Of a DNA stretch of 8,855 nucleotides, positions 1 to 6,883 are shown piece by piece. The notes below the pieces were generated by a model that saw nothing but the letters and a program-made list of their open reading frames with translations, was not told the DNA's origin and made no database searches. Position numbers and translations under genes: made by a program. Origin of the DNA: Schleiferiaceae bacterium (lineage in GTDB: Bacteria > Bacteroidota > Bacteroidia > Flavobacteriales > Schleiferiaceae); assembly GCA_030831045.1 (NCBI GenBank), contig JAURMB010000098.1, positions 1 to 8,855 of the forward strand, read 5' to 3'. The first letter of the stretch is position 1. Each line of letters opens with the position of its first letter.

Positions 1-288
1 GAGGACGGTACCACGGTGCGCGCCATGGACGTCCTCTTTCCCGGAATCGGCGAAATCATCGGCGGAAGCCAGCGCGAGGAACGCCACGACGTGCTGGTCG
101 AGAAAATGCAGGCGGTCGGAATTGATCCGCACCACCTCGATTGGTACCTCGACACCCGCAAGTTTGGCACCTGCGTGCACAGCGGATTTGGGCTCGGATT
201 CGAACGCATGATTCAGTTTGTGACGGGTATGGGCAACATCCGCGACGTGATTCCGTTCCCCCGATTCCCGGGAAGCGCCAAGTTTTAA
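1..288 (+). CDS. asnS: Asparaginyl-tRNA synthetase, C-terminal part (5' end outside window)
   Basis: This is the last 95 residues of a class II aminoacyl-tRNA synthetase that charges tRNA-Asn with asparagine in the cytoplasm. The frame is open from base 1, so the gene begins upstream of the window. Visible marks are the AsnRS block [14 protein letters not shown], a [10 protein letters not shown] segment, and class II motif 3 (GFGLGFER), whose arginine contacts ATP. It ends with the [10 protein letters not shown] tail typical of AsnRS and close to the family's normal C-terminus. The GGSQREER block and the ending favour AsnRS over the related AspRS and LysRS. rpoN follows after 12 bases, so the two are probably co-transcribed. 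Nothing looks damaged. Confidence 0.95.
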   Translation, partial: EDGTTVRAMDVLFPGIGEIIGGSQREERHDVLVEKMQAVGIDPHHLDWYLDTRKFGTCVHSGFGLGFERMIQFVTGMGNIRDVIPFPRFPGSAKF

Positions 289-300
289 TTCGCCGCCGCC

Positions 301-1773
301 GTGCTACGCCAGTCCCAAGCCTTAAAGCTTCAGCAAAAGCTCTCGCCGCAGCAGATTCAGCTGATGAAGCTGATTCAGCTGCCTACACAGGCGCTCGAGG
401 AACGCATTCAGGAGGAACTCGAGGTAAACCCGGCCCTCGAGGACGAATCGCAGGTTGACCAAGATCCCTACGAGTCCGAATACGAGTCCAACGACGACGA
501 TTTTGGTTCAGAAAACGAGGTCGACGACTACGCCGAAGCTCAGGAGTACGAATTTGGCGAAGACCTTTTTGACGACACGCCCGACTACAAGCTCAACGCC
601 AACAACTACTCGGCCGACGACGAGTCGTATGAGGCGCCCATCGTCGCGCGCCAAGATTTGAGCGACGTGCTCCACGAGCAACTTGCGTTGCGAAGCGTGA
701 GTCCGCAAAAGGAGGCGCTCTGCAAGTACCTCATTGGGACCCTTGACGACGACGGCTATTTGCGCCGCGAACTCGTCGATATTGTTGACGACTTGGCTTT
801 TTCGCTCGGAATTTTTATCGAGGTTTCTGAACTTGAAGAGGCGCTTCGCGTGATTCAGTCGATGGATCCGGCGGGCGTGGGCGCACGCAACCTCCAGGAA
901 TGCATGCTCTTGCAGCTCATCCGCCGGGCAGAAACGCCGAGCGTGCGCATTGCCCGAGCCCTTGTGGACCGGTACTTTGACGAGCTCGCCAAGCGGCACT
1001 ACCCCCGAATGATGCAGGGCCTTGGCATTGACGAGTCCGACCTAAAGTCCGCACTTGAAGAGATTGGCCGCATTAACCCGAAGCCCGGTGGAAGCGCCAC
1101 CCAAGGTGCCGAACCCAGTCAGGCCGTGGTGCCTGATTTTTTGGTAAGCGTTTTTGACGGAAAACTGGAGCTCAAGCTCAACGGGCGCAACGCCCCCGAA
1201 CTCAACGTGAGCCGCGAATACAAAGAGATGCTCACGCACTACAAGCAAGCCAAGGGCTTTGACAACGATCAGCAAAAAGAGGCATTCACGTTCATCAAGA
1301 GCAAGATTGACAGCGCCAAGTGGTTCATCGAAGCAATCAAGCAGCGCCAGCAAACCTTGCTGCTGACGATGTCGGCCATTATGCGCTACCAAGAAGAGTA
1401 CTTTTTGACGGGCGACGACCGCAAACTCAAGCCCATGATTCTCAAGGACATCGCAGACGAGGTGGGCATGGATATTTCAACAGTCAGCCGAGTGGCCAGC
1501 CAGAAGTACGTGCAGACCCCGTTTGGCACCTTCCTCATAAAGCGCTTTTTTAGTGAAAGCATGACCAATTCAGAGGGCGAAGAGGTGTCAACGCGCGAAA
1601 TCAAAAAGATCCTCGAAGAGAGCATTGGCGAAGAAGATGCCCGCGATCCCCTGACCGACGACGCCTTGGCTAAATTGCTTAAAGACAAGGGCTATCCCAT
1701 TGCCCGGCGCACCGTTGCGAAGTACCGCGAGCAGCTGGGAATTCCCGTTGCGCGGTTGCGCAAAACCCTTTAA
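301..1773 (+). CDS. rpoN: RNA polymerase sigma-54 factor RpoN
   Basis: Sigma-54 directs RNA polymerase to -24/-12 promoters and needs an AAA+ enhancer-binding activator to open them. The 490-residue product has all the expected parts. Region I is glutamine- and leucine-rich (residues about 1-46, QQKLSPQQIQLMKL). A very acidic region II spans about 47-111, with 27 Asp/Glu and one Lys. The core-binding domain follows (about 112-310). The helix-turn-helix region lies around 379-420 (LKDIADEVGMDISTVSR), and the RpoN box ARRTVAKYRE at 468-477 recognises the -24 element. The start is GTG. It is the only start codon between the in-frame asnS stop at 286-288 and conserved region I; the next ATG (364) would remove that region. 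There is no evident Shine-Dalgarno, as is common in Bacteroidota. Expression is probably by read-through from asnS. No activator gene lies in the window. Confidence 0.96.
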   Translation: MLRQSQALKLQQKLSPQQIQLMKLIQLPTQALEERIQEELEVNPALEDESQVDQDPYESEYESNDDDFGSENEVDDYAEAQEYEFGEDLFDDTPDYKLNANNYSADDESYEAPIVARQDLSDVLHEQLALRSVSPQKEALCKYLIGTLDDDGYLRRELVDIVDDLAFSLGIFIEVSELEEALRVIQSMDPAGVGARNLQECMLLQLIRRAETPSVRIARALVDRYFDELAKRHYPRMMQGLGIDESDLKSALEEIGRINPKPGGSATQGAEPSQAVVPDFLVSVFDGKLELKLNGRNAPELNVSREYKEMLTHYKQAKGFDNDQQKEAFTFIKSKIDSAKWFIEAIKQRQQTLLLTMSAIMRYQEEYFLTGDDRKLKPMILKDIADEVGMDISTVSRVASQKYVQTPFGTFLIKRFFSESMTNSEGEEVSTREIKKILEESIGEEDARDPLTDDALAKLLKDKGYPIARRTVAKYREQLGIPVARLRKTL

Positions 1774-1816
1774 GCGCGGCGGTTACTCATTCGGGCGCGT
1801 CGGAGCAGCGCGTGGG

Positions 1817-1848
1817 TTGGGAACTCCGCGGGAAGCGTGGTATGTTTG
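1817..1848 (+). promoter_or_regulatory. Bacteroidota-type promoter for the T9SS-sorted protein
   Basis: The sequence TATGTTTG at 1841-1848 matches the Bacteroidota -7 consensus TAnnTTTG exactly. A TTG (the -33 element) stands at 1817-1819 with a 21-base spacer, within the range known for this promoter class. Transcription should start a few bases after 1848, giving a short leader of about 20 bases with no Shine-Dalgarno before the ATG at 1876. The match and its position are seen directly; activity is inferred. It also implies that the preceding asnS-rpoN unit and this gene are separately controlled. Confidence 0.72.
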
Positions 1849-1875
1849 TATACTACACTTAAACCGAACGCAGCT

Positions 1876-4044
1876 ATGCGCATGTTCCGCTTTTTATTTG
1901 CCCTTTTGATGCTCGCGCCCTTGGCCAGTGAGGCTTCGCACATCATCGGTGGAGACATTCAGTACAAGTACGTCGGCGACTCTTCGGGCGTGCCCAACCA
2001 GTACCGCATCAAGTTGGTGATTTACCGCGAGGCGACGGGAGCAGGTCTTGGCACATCGCAACCGGTAACCGTCGCTTCGGCAAGCTGCGGTTCAACGCAA
2101 AACATTACGTGCAACCTTGCCGTTCCGGAGTTTTCAGCCGCGCTCTACGGCGCCTACGACTGCATTCCCCAATCGTCAGCCGTATTTACCCCCATGGTCA
2201 ACATTTACGTGGGGTACGTAATCCTCAGCCAGCAATGCCCAGATTATAAGTTCTCGTGGTCGCTTTGCTGCCGTCCCGGTGGAATTACTGGTATAACCGG
2301 TTCTGCGGGCATTGGGTTTTATTTTGAGGCGGAACTCAACAACACCCTCGGGTACAACTCGTCGCCGGCCTTTTTGTCGCGACCAATTAGCTACATCTGT
2401 ACGGGCGGGTACATCAACTACCTGCAAAACGCCACGGAGCCCAACGGCGACTCGCTTCAGTACGAACTGATCGCCGCTCGCAATAACGGACCCAATGCTT
2501 CGGTCCCGTACGCAGCGGGCTACACCTATTTGCAGCCCATCCATACGGCTCCCATTGGTCCGTTTTTGCTCAATCAGAAAACAGGGAACATTTCATTTGT
2601 CGCCAATACGGTAGAAACCTCAGTAATCGCCATTCGCGTCAACGAGTACCGATTTGACTCGACCTTCTACGTCTGGGTGAAAGTAGGGTCGTCGAACCGC
2701 GAAATTCAGGTCTCGGTCGCGGGCAACTGCAACCCGGCGGTGAACGCGGGCGTGAAGCTAGATCCCAACGCGCCGGGCGTGAACCTGGACGCGCAGAACC
2801 GCCAGACCAAAGATTACGAGTGCTTGGACTCCTCGGTAACGCTGAAGTTTACCCTGGCGATTCAGTGCCAGTCGGTGTCGCCCGACGGGTCCGACTTCCG
2901 CTTGACCAACCCCAATGGCCAGCCGATTCCGATTAAGGCGCTGGTGCCCAACTGCGACGTGAACGGTGAGTCTATGACGCTCGTGGTCAAGCTTTTTAAG
3001 CCGTTGTCGATGAATGGGCTGTACTACCTCTACTCCAAAGTGGGCAACGACGGCAACACGCTGCTCAACAAGTGCGGTAAGGACATGGCGGAATTTGACA
3101 CCATCATCCTTATCGTAAACGACTGCGTGGACTTGGCGATGGATCTGACCAACGTGACGATCGACGCCGACGAGCATCCGCACGTGTACTGGGACGTCGA
3201 TACGACCACGCTTCCGCGCTACCTCTTCAACATGTGGCGCGTGCACCGTTCCGACGACAGCGGCTCGTCGTACCAGGTAGTCCACACCACGACCGACACC
3301 AACCTGCGCGATTGGGTTGACATCAACGTCGACGCCAACCGGGTGGACGTTCAGCACTACCGCTACTTTGTGGACGCGGTCGTGAACGGATTCACCCAGC
3401 CTTCGTCGGACACGGTTAAGAGCATTCTGCTGCGCGGCGATATGTCCAATACCCAGTCGATTCCGGTGGGCTGGACGAGCTATAATGCTTGGGATTCGGT
3501 GGTCTATCAGGTTCAGTTTGGCCGAAACGTCCCCGGAACGCCCCCTGGCACGTACCTCTGGAGCGACTACGGTGCGCCCACCATGGACTCGTCAATGGTG
3601 GTGAGCAATCCAGGATTGGCTCCGGGCCAGTACGCCATTCGCATTCGCAGCGTGCGCGACACCAACCAAGTGACCTACACGGCAAACCCGATGCAGGACA
3701 CGGCCTATTCGAACTGGATTGAGTTTGGGGAGCCGGTTCCGCCGATTCCGCCCATTGACACCGTAATCGTTCCCAACGTGCTTACGCCTAATGGTGACGG
3801 TCAAAACGACGTCTTCAACGTGCGCGGAATCATGAGCTACACCAACCTGCGTTCGGTGACCATTATGAACCGCTACGGCAAGGTGGTGTACCGCAACGAG
3901 AACTACGACAATGCCCAGCCTTGGACGGGCGTCGATATGTCGGGCAGCAAGCTCGCCGACGGGGTCTACTTCTACATCATTAAGTTGGACGACCGCCCCA
4001 ACAACGCCAGCCTGGAGCTGAACGGTACGGTTACGATCCTGTAG
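1876..4044 (+). CDS. Secreted surface protein with T9SS type B (gliding-motility-associated) C-terminal sorting domain
   Basis: The 722-residue product is predicted to cross the inner membrane by Sec and the outer membrane by the type IX secretion system. Residues 1-20 form a signal peptide with a hydrophobic core (FLFALLMLAPLA) and likely cleavage after SEA; the mature protein opens with SHIIGGDIQYKY, a common start in this Bacteroidota family. The N-terminal two thirds is beta-rich and holds 13 cysteines, including a CC pair, so disulfides are possible. Residues about 420-520 and 520-615 look like two fibronectin III-like modules. A proline-rich linker (PVPPIPPID) leads to the sorting domain from about residue 632 (VPNVLTPNGDGQND, then ADGVYFYIIK). 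ATG 1876 is preferred over the in-frame GTG at 1837 because the latter abuts and reads through the -7 box and would put a non-signal extension first. Role unknown; adhesion or matrix interaction is a guess. A strong terminator follows. Confidence 0.88.
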   Translation: MRMFRFLFALLMLAPLASEASHIIGGDIQYKYVGDSSGVPNQYRIKLVIYREATGAGLGTSQPVTVASASCGSTQNITCNLAVPEFSAALYGAYDCIPQSSAVFTPMVNIYVGYVILSQQCPDYKFSWSLCCRPGGITGITGSAGIGFYFEAELNNTLGYNSSPAFLSRPISYICTGGYINYLQNATEPNGDSLQYELIAARNNGPNASVPYAAGYTYLQPIHTAPIGPFLLNQKTGNISFVANTVETSVIAIRVNEYRFDSTFYVWVKVGSSNREIQVSVAGNCNPAVNAGVKLDPNAPGVNLDAQNRQTKDYECLDSSVTLKFTLAIQCQSVSPDGSDFRLTNPNGQPIPIKALVPNCDVNGESMTLVVKLFKPLSMNGLYYLYSKVGNDGNTLLNKCGKDMAEFDTIILIVNDCVDLAMDLTNVTIDADEHPHVYWDVDTTTLPRYLFNMWRVHRSDDSGSSYQVVHTTTDTNLRDWVDINVDANRVDVQHYRYFVDAVVNGFTQPSSDTVKSILLRGDMSNTQSIPVGWTSYNAWDSVVYQVQFGRNVPGTPPGTYLWSDYGAPTMDSSMVVSNPGLAPGQYAIRIRSVRDTNQVTYTANPMQDTAYSNWIEFGEPVPPIPPIDTVIVPNVLTPNGDGQNDVFNVRGIMSYTNLRSVTIMNRYGKVVYRNENYDNAQPWTGVDMSGSKLADGVYFYIIKLDDRPNNASLELNGTVTIL

Positions 4045-4066
4045 TTTAGGGATTGAGTTTTGGTTT

Positions 4067-4110
4067 CGGGCCCCCGACGGATGCGTTCCGGCCGGGGGCT
4101 CGTTAGTTTT
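4067..4110 (+). terminator. Intrinsic terminator after the T9SS-sorted protein gene
   Basis: A GC-rich stem of 10 pairs (4067-4076 with 4093-4102, one G-T pair) is topped by a possible 3-pair helix (4078-4080 with 4088-4090). It is followed by the T-rich run TTAGTTTT. This is the standard layout of a rho-independent terminator, 22 bases after the stop codon at 4042-4044. The T-rich tail doubles as part of the uvrC -7 box. Confidence 0.85.
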
Positions 4111-4111
4111 G
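4104..4111 (+). promoter_or_regulatory. Bacteroidota -7 promoter element for uvrC
   Basis: TAGTTTTG is an exact match to TAnnTTTG and ends 4 bases before the uvrC GTG. No TTG is found at the expected -33 distance (that stretch is the loop and descending arm of the terminator hairpin), so the promoter is supported by one element only. If active, transcription would begin at or within a few bases of the start codon, giving a leaderless or nearly leaderless mRNA. Confidence 0.55.
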
Positions 4112-4115
4112 CACC

Positions 4116-5915
4116 GTGGAACTCAGCGAACACCTTAAGACGTTATTGCGGACGCTCCCCGAGCGCCCCGGGGTGTACCACCACATCGACAAGGAGGGGG
4201 TGATTCTCTACATCGGCAAGGCCAAAAACCTCAAAAAGCGGGTGAGTTCCTACTTCCAGAAGTCGCACGATTCCGCGCGGCTCAATATGCTGGTCCGCAA
4301 GGTGGTCGACATTAAAACCATCGTGACCGAGACGGAGTTTGACGCGCTGCTGCTCGAAAACACGCTGATCAAAAAGCACCAGCCGCGCTACAACATCAAC
4401 CTTAAAGACGGCAAAACCTACCCCTGGGTGTGCATCAAAAAGGAGCGGTATCCACGCATTTTTGCCACGCGCCGCCGGATCGAGGACGGCTCAGAGTACT
4501 TTGGACCCTATGCCTCTGGCAAGATGATGTACACGGTGCTCGACATCATCAAAGAAGTGTTCACGCTGCGCACCTGCCAGCTGCCGATGGACGCGACGGC
4601 GATTGAGTCGGGCAAGTACCGAGCTTGCCTGGAGTTCCACATCAAGCGCTGCTTGGCTCCCTGCGAAGGCCGCCAAGACGAGGGCAGCTACCTCGCCGAC
4701 GTGCAGGGCGCACGCCAGCTGCTGCGCGGAGACTTGCGCACCACGCGCGAGCGACTTTACGGCCAAATGATGGCCCACGCGGCCGCCCAAGAGTTTGAGG
4801 CCGCCCAGTTTGTCAAGGAGCGCCTCGAGCGCCTCGACGCCTACCAATCCAAATCGACCGTGCTCAACCCGGCTTTGGGGTCGGTCGACGTGTATTCGCT
4901 GCTGAGCGATGCCGAATACGGGTACGTCAACATGCTTCACATTCGCGACGGAGCCGTCATTCAGAGCTTCACCCTCGAACTGCGCAAACGGCTGGAGGAA
5001 ACCGACGCGGAACTTATGGCCCTCGGCCTGGCAGAACTGCGCGAACGCTTTCCAAGCGAGGCCCGGTTGGTCTTGGTGTCGCACGAGCCGGAGGTAGTTC
5101 CGCCCAACATTGAGGTGGTGGTTCCGCAGCGCGGAGATAAGCGGGCCGCGGTCGAGCTCTCGGAGCGCAACGCCCGCGCCTACCGAGTGGAGCGTTTGAA
5201 AAACGTGCAGCTGGTCGACCCCGAACGCCACAGCGACCGAATCATGCGGCAGATGCAAAAGGACCTGCGCCTGCCGTTTGAGCCGCGGCGCATCGAGTGC
5301 TTTGACAACTCCAACATTCAAGGAACCAACCCCGTTTCGGCCTGCGTCGTCTTTATCGACGGAAAGCCGGCCAAGTCGGAATACCGCCACTTCAACGTTA
5401 AAACGGTGGAGGGCCCCGACGATTTTGCGACGATGAAGGAGGCCCTCACGCGCCGCTACACTCGGGTTCTGAACGAGGGACTTCCCTTGCCGCAGCTGGT
5501 GCTGATCGACGGAGGCAAGGGCCAGCTATCGGCCGCCGTGGAGGTTTTTGATGAACTTGGGTTGCGCGGACGCGTCGCACTCATCGGCATCGCCAAGCGC
5601 CTTGAAGAGCTGTTTTTCCCCGACGACCCCGTTCCGCTGTACCTCGACAAACGTTCAGAAACGCTTAAGGTGCTTCAGCAGGCCCGCAACGAAGCGCACC
5701 GTTTTGGAATTACGCACCACCGCTCCCGACGCAGCAAATCCAGCCTATCGAGCGCGTTGGACGGAATTCCCGGCGTGGGCCCGGCCACCGTGCAAATCCT
5801 TCTCGACACCTTTAAATCGGTGGCGGGCATTCGCAAGGCGAAGCCCGAGGCCCTGATTGCGGCGGTGGGCGCCAAGAAGGCCGAGGCGGTGCGGCTGGCG
5901 TTGGGGCAAGCTTAG
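4116..5915 (+). CDS. uvrC: UvrABC system protein C (excinuclease subunit)
   Basis: UvrC makes both incisions around a DNA lesion after UvrA and UvrB have marked it. The 599-residue product is full length. The GIY-YIG nuclease for the 3' cut is at about 14-98, with GVY 19-21, YIG 32-34, Arg42 and Glu81. Four cysteines (154, 171, 179, 183) match the spacing of the iron-sulfur cluster ligands known in E. coli UvrC. The UVR segment that binds UvrB is at about 208-243. The RNase H-like nuclease for the 5' cut carries Asp397 (FDNSN), Asp465 (LIDGGKGQ) and His528 (EAHRFG). A helix-hairpin-helix DNA-binding region closes the protein (about 548-597, IPGVGPATV). GTG 4116 is chosen because an in-frame TAG at 4104-4106 blocks any longer start and the next usable codon would cut into the nuclease. 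No Shine-Dalgarno is seen. Confidence 0.97.
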   Translation: MELSEHLKTLLRTLPERPGVYHHIDKEGVILYIGKAKNLKKRVSSYFQKSHDSARLNMLVRKVVDIKTIVTETEFDALLLENTLIKKHQPRYNINLKDGKTYPWVCIKKERYPRIFATRRRIEDGSEYFGPYASGKMMYTVLDIIKEVFTLRTCQLPMDATAIESGKYRACLEFHIKRCLAPCEGRQDEGSYLADVQGARQLLRGDLRTTRERLYGQMMAHAAAQEFEAAQFVKERLERLDAYQSKSTVLNPALGSVDVYSLLSDAEYGYVNMLHIRDGAVIQSFTLELRKRLEETDAELMALGLAELRERFPSEARLVLVSHEPEVVPPNIEVVVPQRGDKRAAVELSERNARAYRVERLKNVQLVDPERHSDRIMRQMQKDLRLPFEPRRIECFDNSNIQGTNPVSACVVFIDGKPAKSEYRHFNVKTVEGPDDFATMKEALTRRYTRVLNEGLPLPQLVLIDGGKGQLSAAVEVFDELGLRGRVALIGIAKRLEELFFPDDPVPLYLDKRSETLKVLQQARNEAHRFGITHHRSRRSKSSLSSALDGIPGVGPATVQILLDTFKSVAGIRKAKPEALIAAVGAKKAEAVRLALGQA

Positions 5916-5945
5916 CTTGTTAGCTGTTCTTGTTTCTTGTTTCTG
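5915..5945 (+). repeat. Degenerate 7-base repeat array, patch 1 (direct)
   Basis: Immediately after the uvrC stop there are four consecutive units: GTTAGCT, GTTCTT (one base short), GTTTCTT and GTTTCTG. The consensus is GTTNCTT. The first 14 bases (5915-5928) are an exact reverse complement of 6167-6180 in patch 3. No coding potential or known element is recognised here. The region between convergent genes starts with this patch. Confidence 0.7.
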
Positions 5946-6028
5946 GCGATGCTGCGCGGCCAGAATCGTCAAACGGCTTGTTTGCGCAACGGCCTGATTG
6001 TGTGAAATATAGCGCTTTCGAGAATTTT

Positions 6029-6058
6029 GAAAAAAGTAAAATCCGGTTATAACCGGAT
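6029..6058 (-). terminator. Intrinsic terminator for the minus-strand ABC transporter operon
   Basis: A perfect 18-base palindrome occupies 6041-6058 (half-site ATCCGGTTA). Folded in RNA it gives a 7-pair stem with a TATA loop. Read on the minus strand, it is followed directly by TTTACTTTTTTC (6040-6029), a proper U-tract, so it would stop transcripts coming from the transporter operon about 140 bases past its last stop codon. On the plus strand the following bases (GGAATTTT) are a poorer tail, so it might also act weakly for uvrC. The palindrome could instead be a dimeric regulator site, but the U-tract and the convergent setting favour termination. Confidence 0.68.
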
Positions 6059-6094
6059 GGAATTTTGGTGGTTGCCTGTTTGGTACTCGGAAAT

Positions 6095-6135
6095 GTTGCT
6101 GGTTGCTGGTTTCTTGTAGCGTTTCGCGTTGGGGG
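6095..6135 (+). repeat. Degenerate 7-base repeat array, patch 2 (direct; left arm of hairpin)
   Basis: Units read GTTGCTG twice, GTTTCTT, a shortened GTAGC, then GTTTCGC and GTTGGGG, in the same orientation as patch 1. The patch is the left arm of an imperfect hairpin with patch 3. GTTTCGC (6121-6127) is exactly complementary to 6142-6148, and 6105-6116 matches the reverse complement of 6155-6166 at 10 of 12 bases. The arms meet at the G-run/C-run around 6131-6140. No T-tract follows, so it is not a standard terminator. Confidence 0.65.
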
Positions 6136-6140
6136 TCCCC

Positions 6141-6192
6141 AGCGAAACAAGTAACGAGAAACAAGCAACAGCTAACAAGCCAACGAGCTAAC
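6141..6192 (-). repeat. Degenerate 7-base repeat array, patch 3 (inverted; right arm)
   Basis: On the plus strand seven units follow one another without gaps, 7 or 8 bases each, and six of them end in AAC: for example AAGTAAC (6149-6155), GAGAAAC (6156-6162), AAGCAAC (6163-6169) and AGCTAAC (6170-6176). On the minus strand they read as GTTNCTT-like units, the same word as patches 1 and 2. The middle base varies while GTT and CT stay, which is unlike simple slippage. The patch ends 4 bases before the last codon of the ABC ATPase gene and lies in the 3' untranslated region of that operon. Confidence 0.7.
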
Positions 6193-6196
6193 CTTG

Positions 6197-6883
6197 CTAT
6201 CCCACTATTTGGCCGTCTTCTAGATGAACGAGCTGCTCCGCCCGGTCGATGACGCGTTGGTCGTGGGTGCTGAACAAAAAGGTCGTTCCCTCTTGGCGGT
6301 TGAGCGCGTGCATGATGTCGAGCAGGGTTTCGGTGCTCTTCGAGTCGAGGTTGGCGGTGGGCTCGTCCGCAAGGACTAGCGAGGGGCGCGAGGCGAGGGC
6401 CCGGGCTACGGCGACGCGCTGCTGCTGTCCGCCCGATAGCTGTGCGGGGCGCTGCAGTTCTTTGCCCGCGAGCCCGACGGCAGAGAGGAGTTCGAAGGCC
6501 CGGTCGCGGCGGTCGCGCACCCCGACCCCTTGGAGTTCCATTACGAAGGCCACGTTTTCCCAGGCATTGAGCACGGGCACCAAGTTGTACGCTTGAAAAA
6601 CGAACCCGATGCGGCGCAGGCGGAACTCAATGGTTTCGCGGTCGCCCAGGGCGGTGATTTCAGTGCCGTCGATCCAGATTTGGCCCGAGGTGACGCGGTC
6701 GAGGCCGCCAATGGCGTTGAGTAGGGTGGTTTTACCGCAGCCTGAGGGGCCGACAAGGGCCGCGAAGGCTCCGCGCTCGAGGTCCAGCGAAACACCCTGA
6801 ACGGCGTGCACCGGACCCGCCGTGGATTCGTAGGTTTTGACGACGCGGTCCACGCGCAAAAGGGGTTGGGACGAAGTACTCAT
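6197..6883 (-). CDS. ABC transporter ATP-binding protein, MacB/LolD type
   Basis: This 228-residue protein is the cytoplasmic ATPase of the transporter encoded by the two genes before it. All nucleotide-binding motifs are present: Walker A GPSGCGKTT (45-53), Q-loop Gln97, signature LSGGQQQR (149-156), Walker B LVLADEP with catalytic Glu174, the D-loop NLDS, and the H-loop His207. The length and the LSGGQQQRVAVARAL signature with LADEPTANLDS fit the MacB/LolD/FtsE group, whose members power FtsX-fold permeases that work by mechanical coupling rather than by a classic translocation pore. The ATG at 6883-6881 overlaps the TGA of the upstream permease (ATGA), so translation is likely coupled. It is the last gene of the operon. 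The substrate is not evident; LolD for lipoprotein release is one candidate. Confidence 0.93.
   Translation of the reverse strand: MSTSSQPLLRVDRVVKTYESTAGPVHAVQGVSLDLERGAFAALVGPSGCGKTTLLNAIGGLDRVTSGQIWIDGTEITALGDRETIEFRLRRIGFVFQAYNLVPVLNAWENVAFVMELQGVGVRDRRDRAFELLSAVGLAGKELQRPAQLSGGQQQRVAVARALASRPSLVLADEPTANLDSKSTETLLDIMHALNRQEGTTFLFSTHDQRVIDRAEQLVHLEDGQIVG

Noticed and set aside
1774..1816. Terminator after rpoN
   Set aside because: Short GC-rich inverted words such as CGCG are present, but no convincing stem or T-tract was found before the next promoter.
2758..3357. Minus-strand open frame of 199 residues inside the T9SS-sorted protein gene
   Set aside because: The translation is Val/His/Arg-rich, as expected from the reverse strand of a beta-rich gene, and has no domain or start signal.
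3546..3562. Sigma-54 type -24/-12 promoter at a TGGCAC sequence (also seen in asnS and rpoN)
   Set aside because: The TGGCAC words lack a GC at the correct -12 spacing and lie inside coding sequence.
5745..6168. Minus-strand open frames of 139 and 82 residues across the uvrC end and the intergenic region
   Set aside because: They run over the repeat patches, the palindrome and the antisense of uvrC. Their products are low-complexity with no recognisable domain, and the 7-base repeat is not a codon multiple.
5915..6180. Insertion sequence with terminal inverted repeats
   Set aside because: There is a 14-base inverted repeat at the ends, but no transposase and no clear target duplication. The match is part of a wider repeat array, so only a MITE-like origin stays possible.
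5915..6192. CRISPR array
   Set aside because: The units are 7-8 bases, contiguous and degenerate. There are no spacers of regular length and no cas gene nearby.
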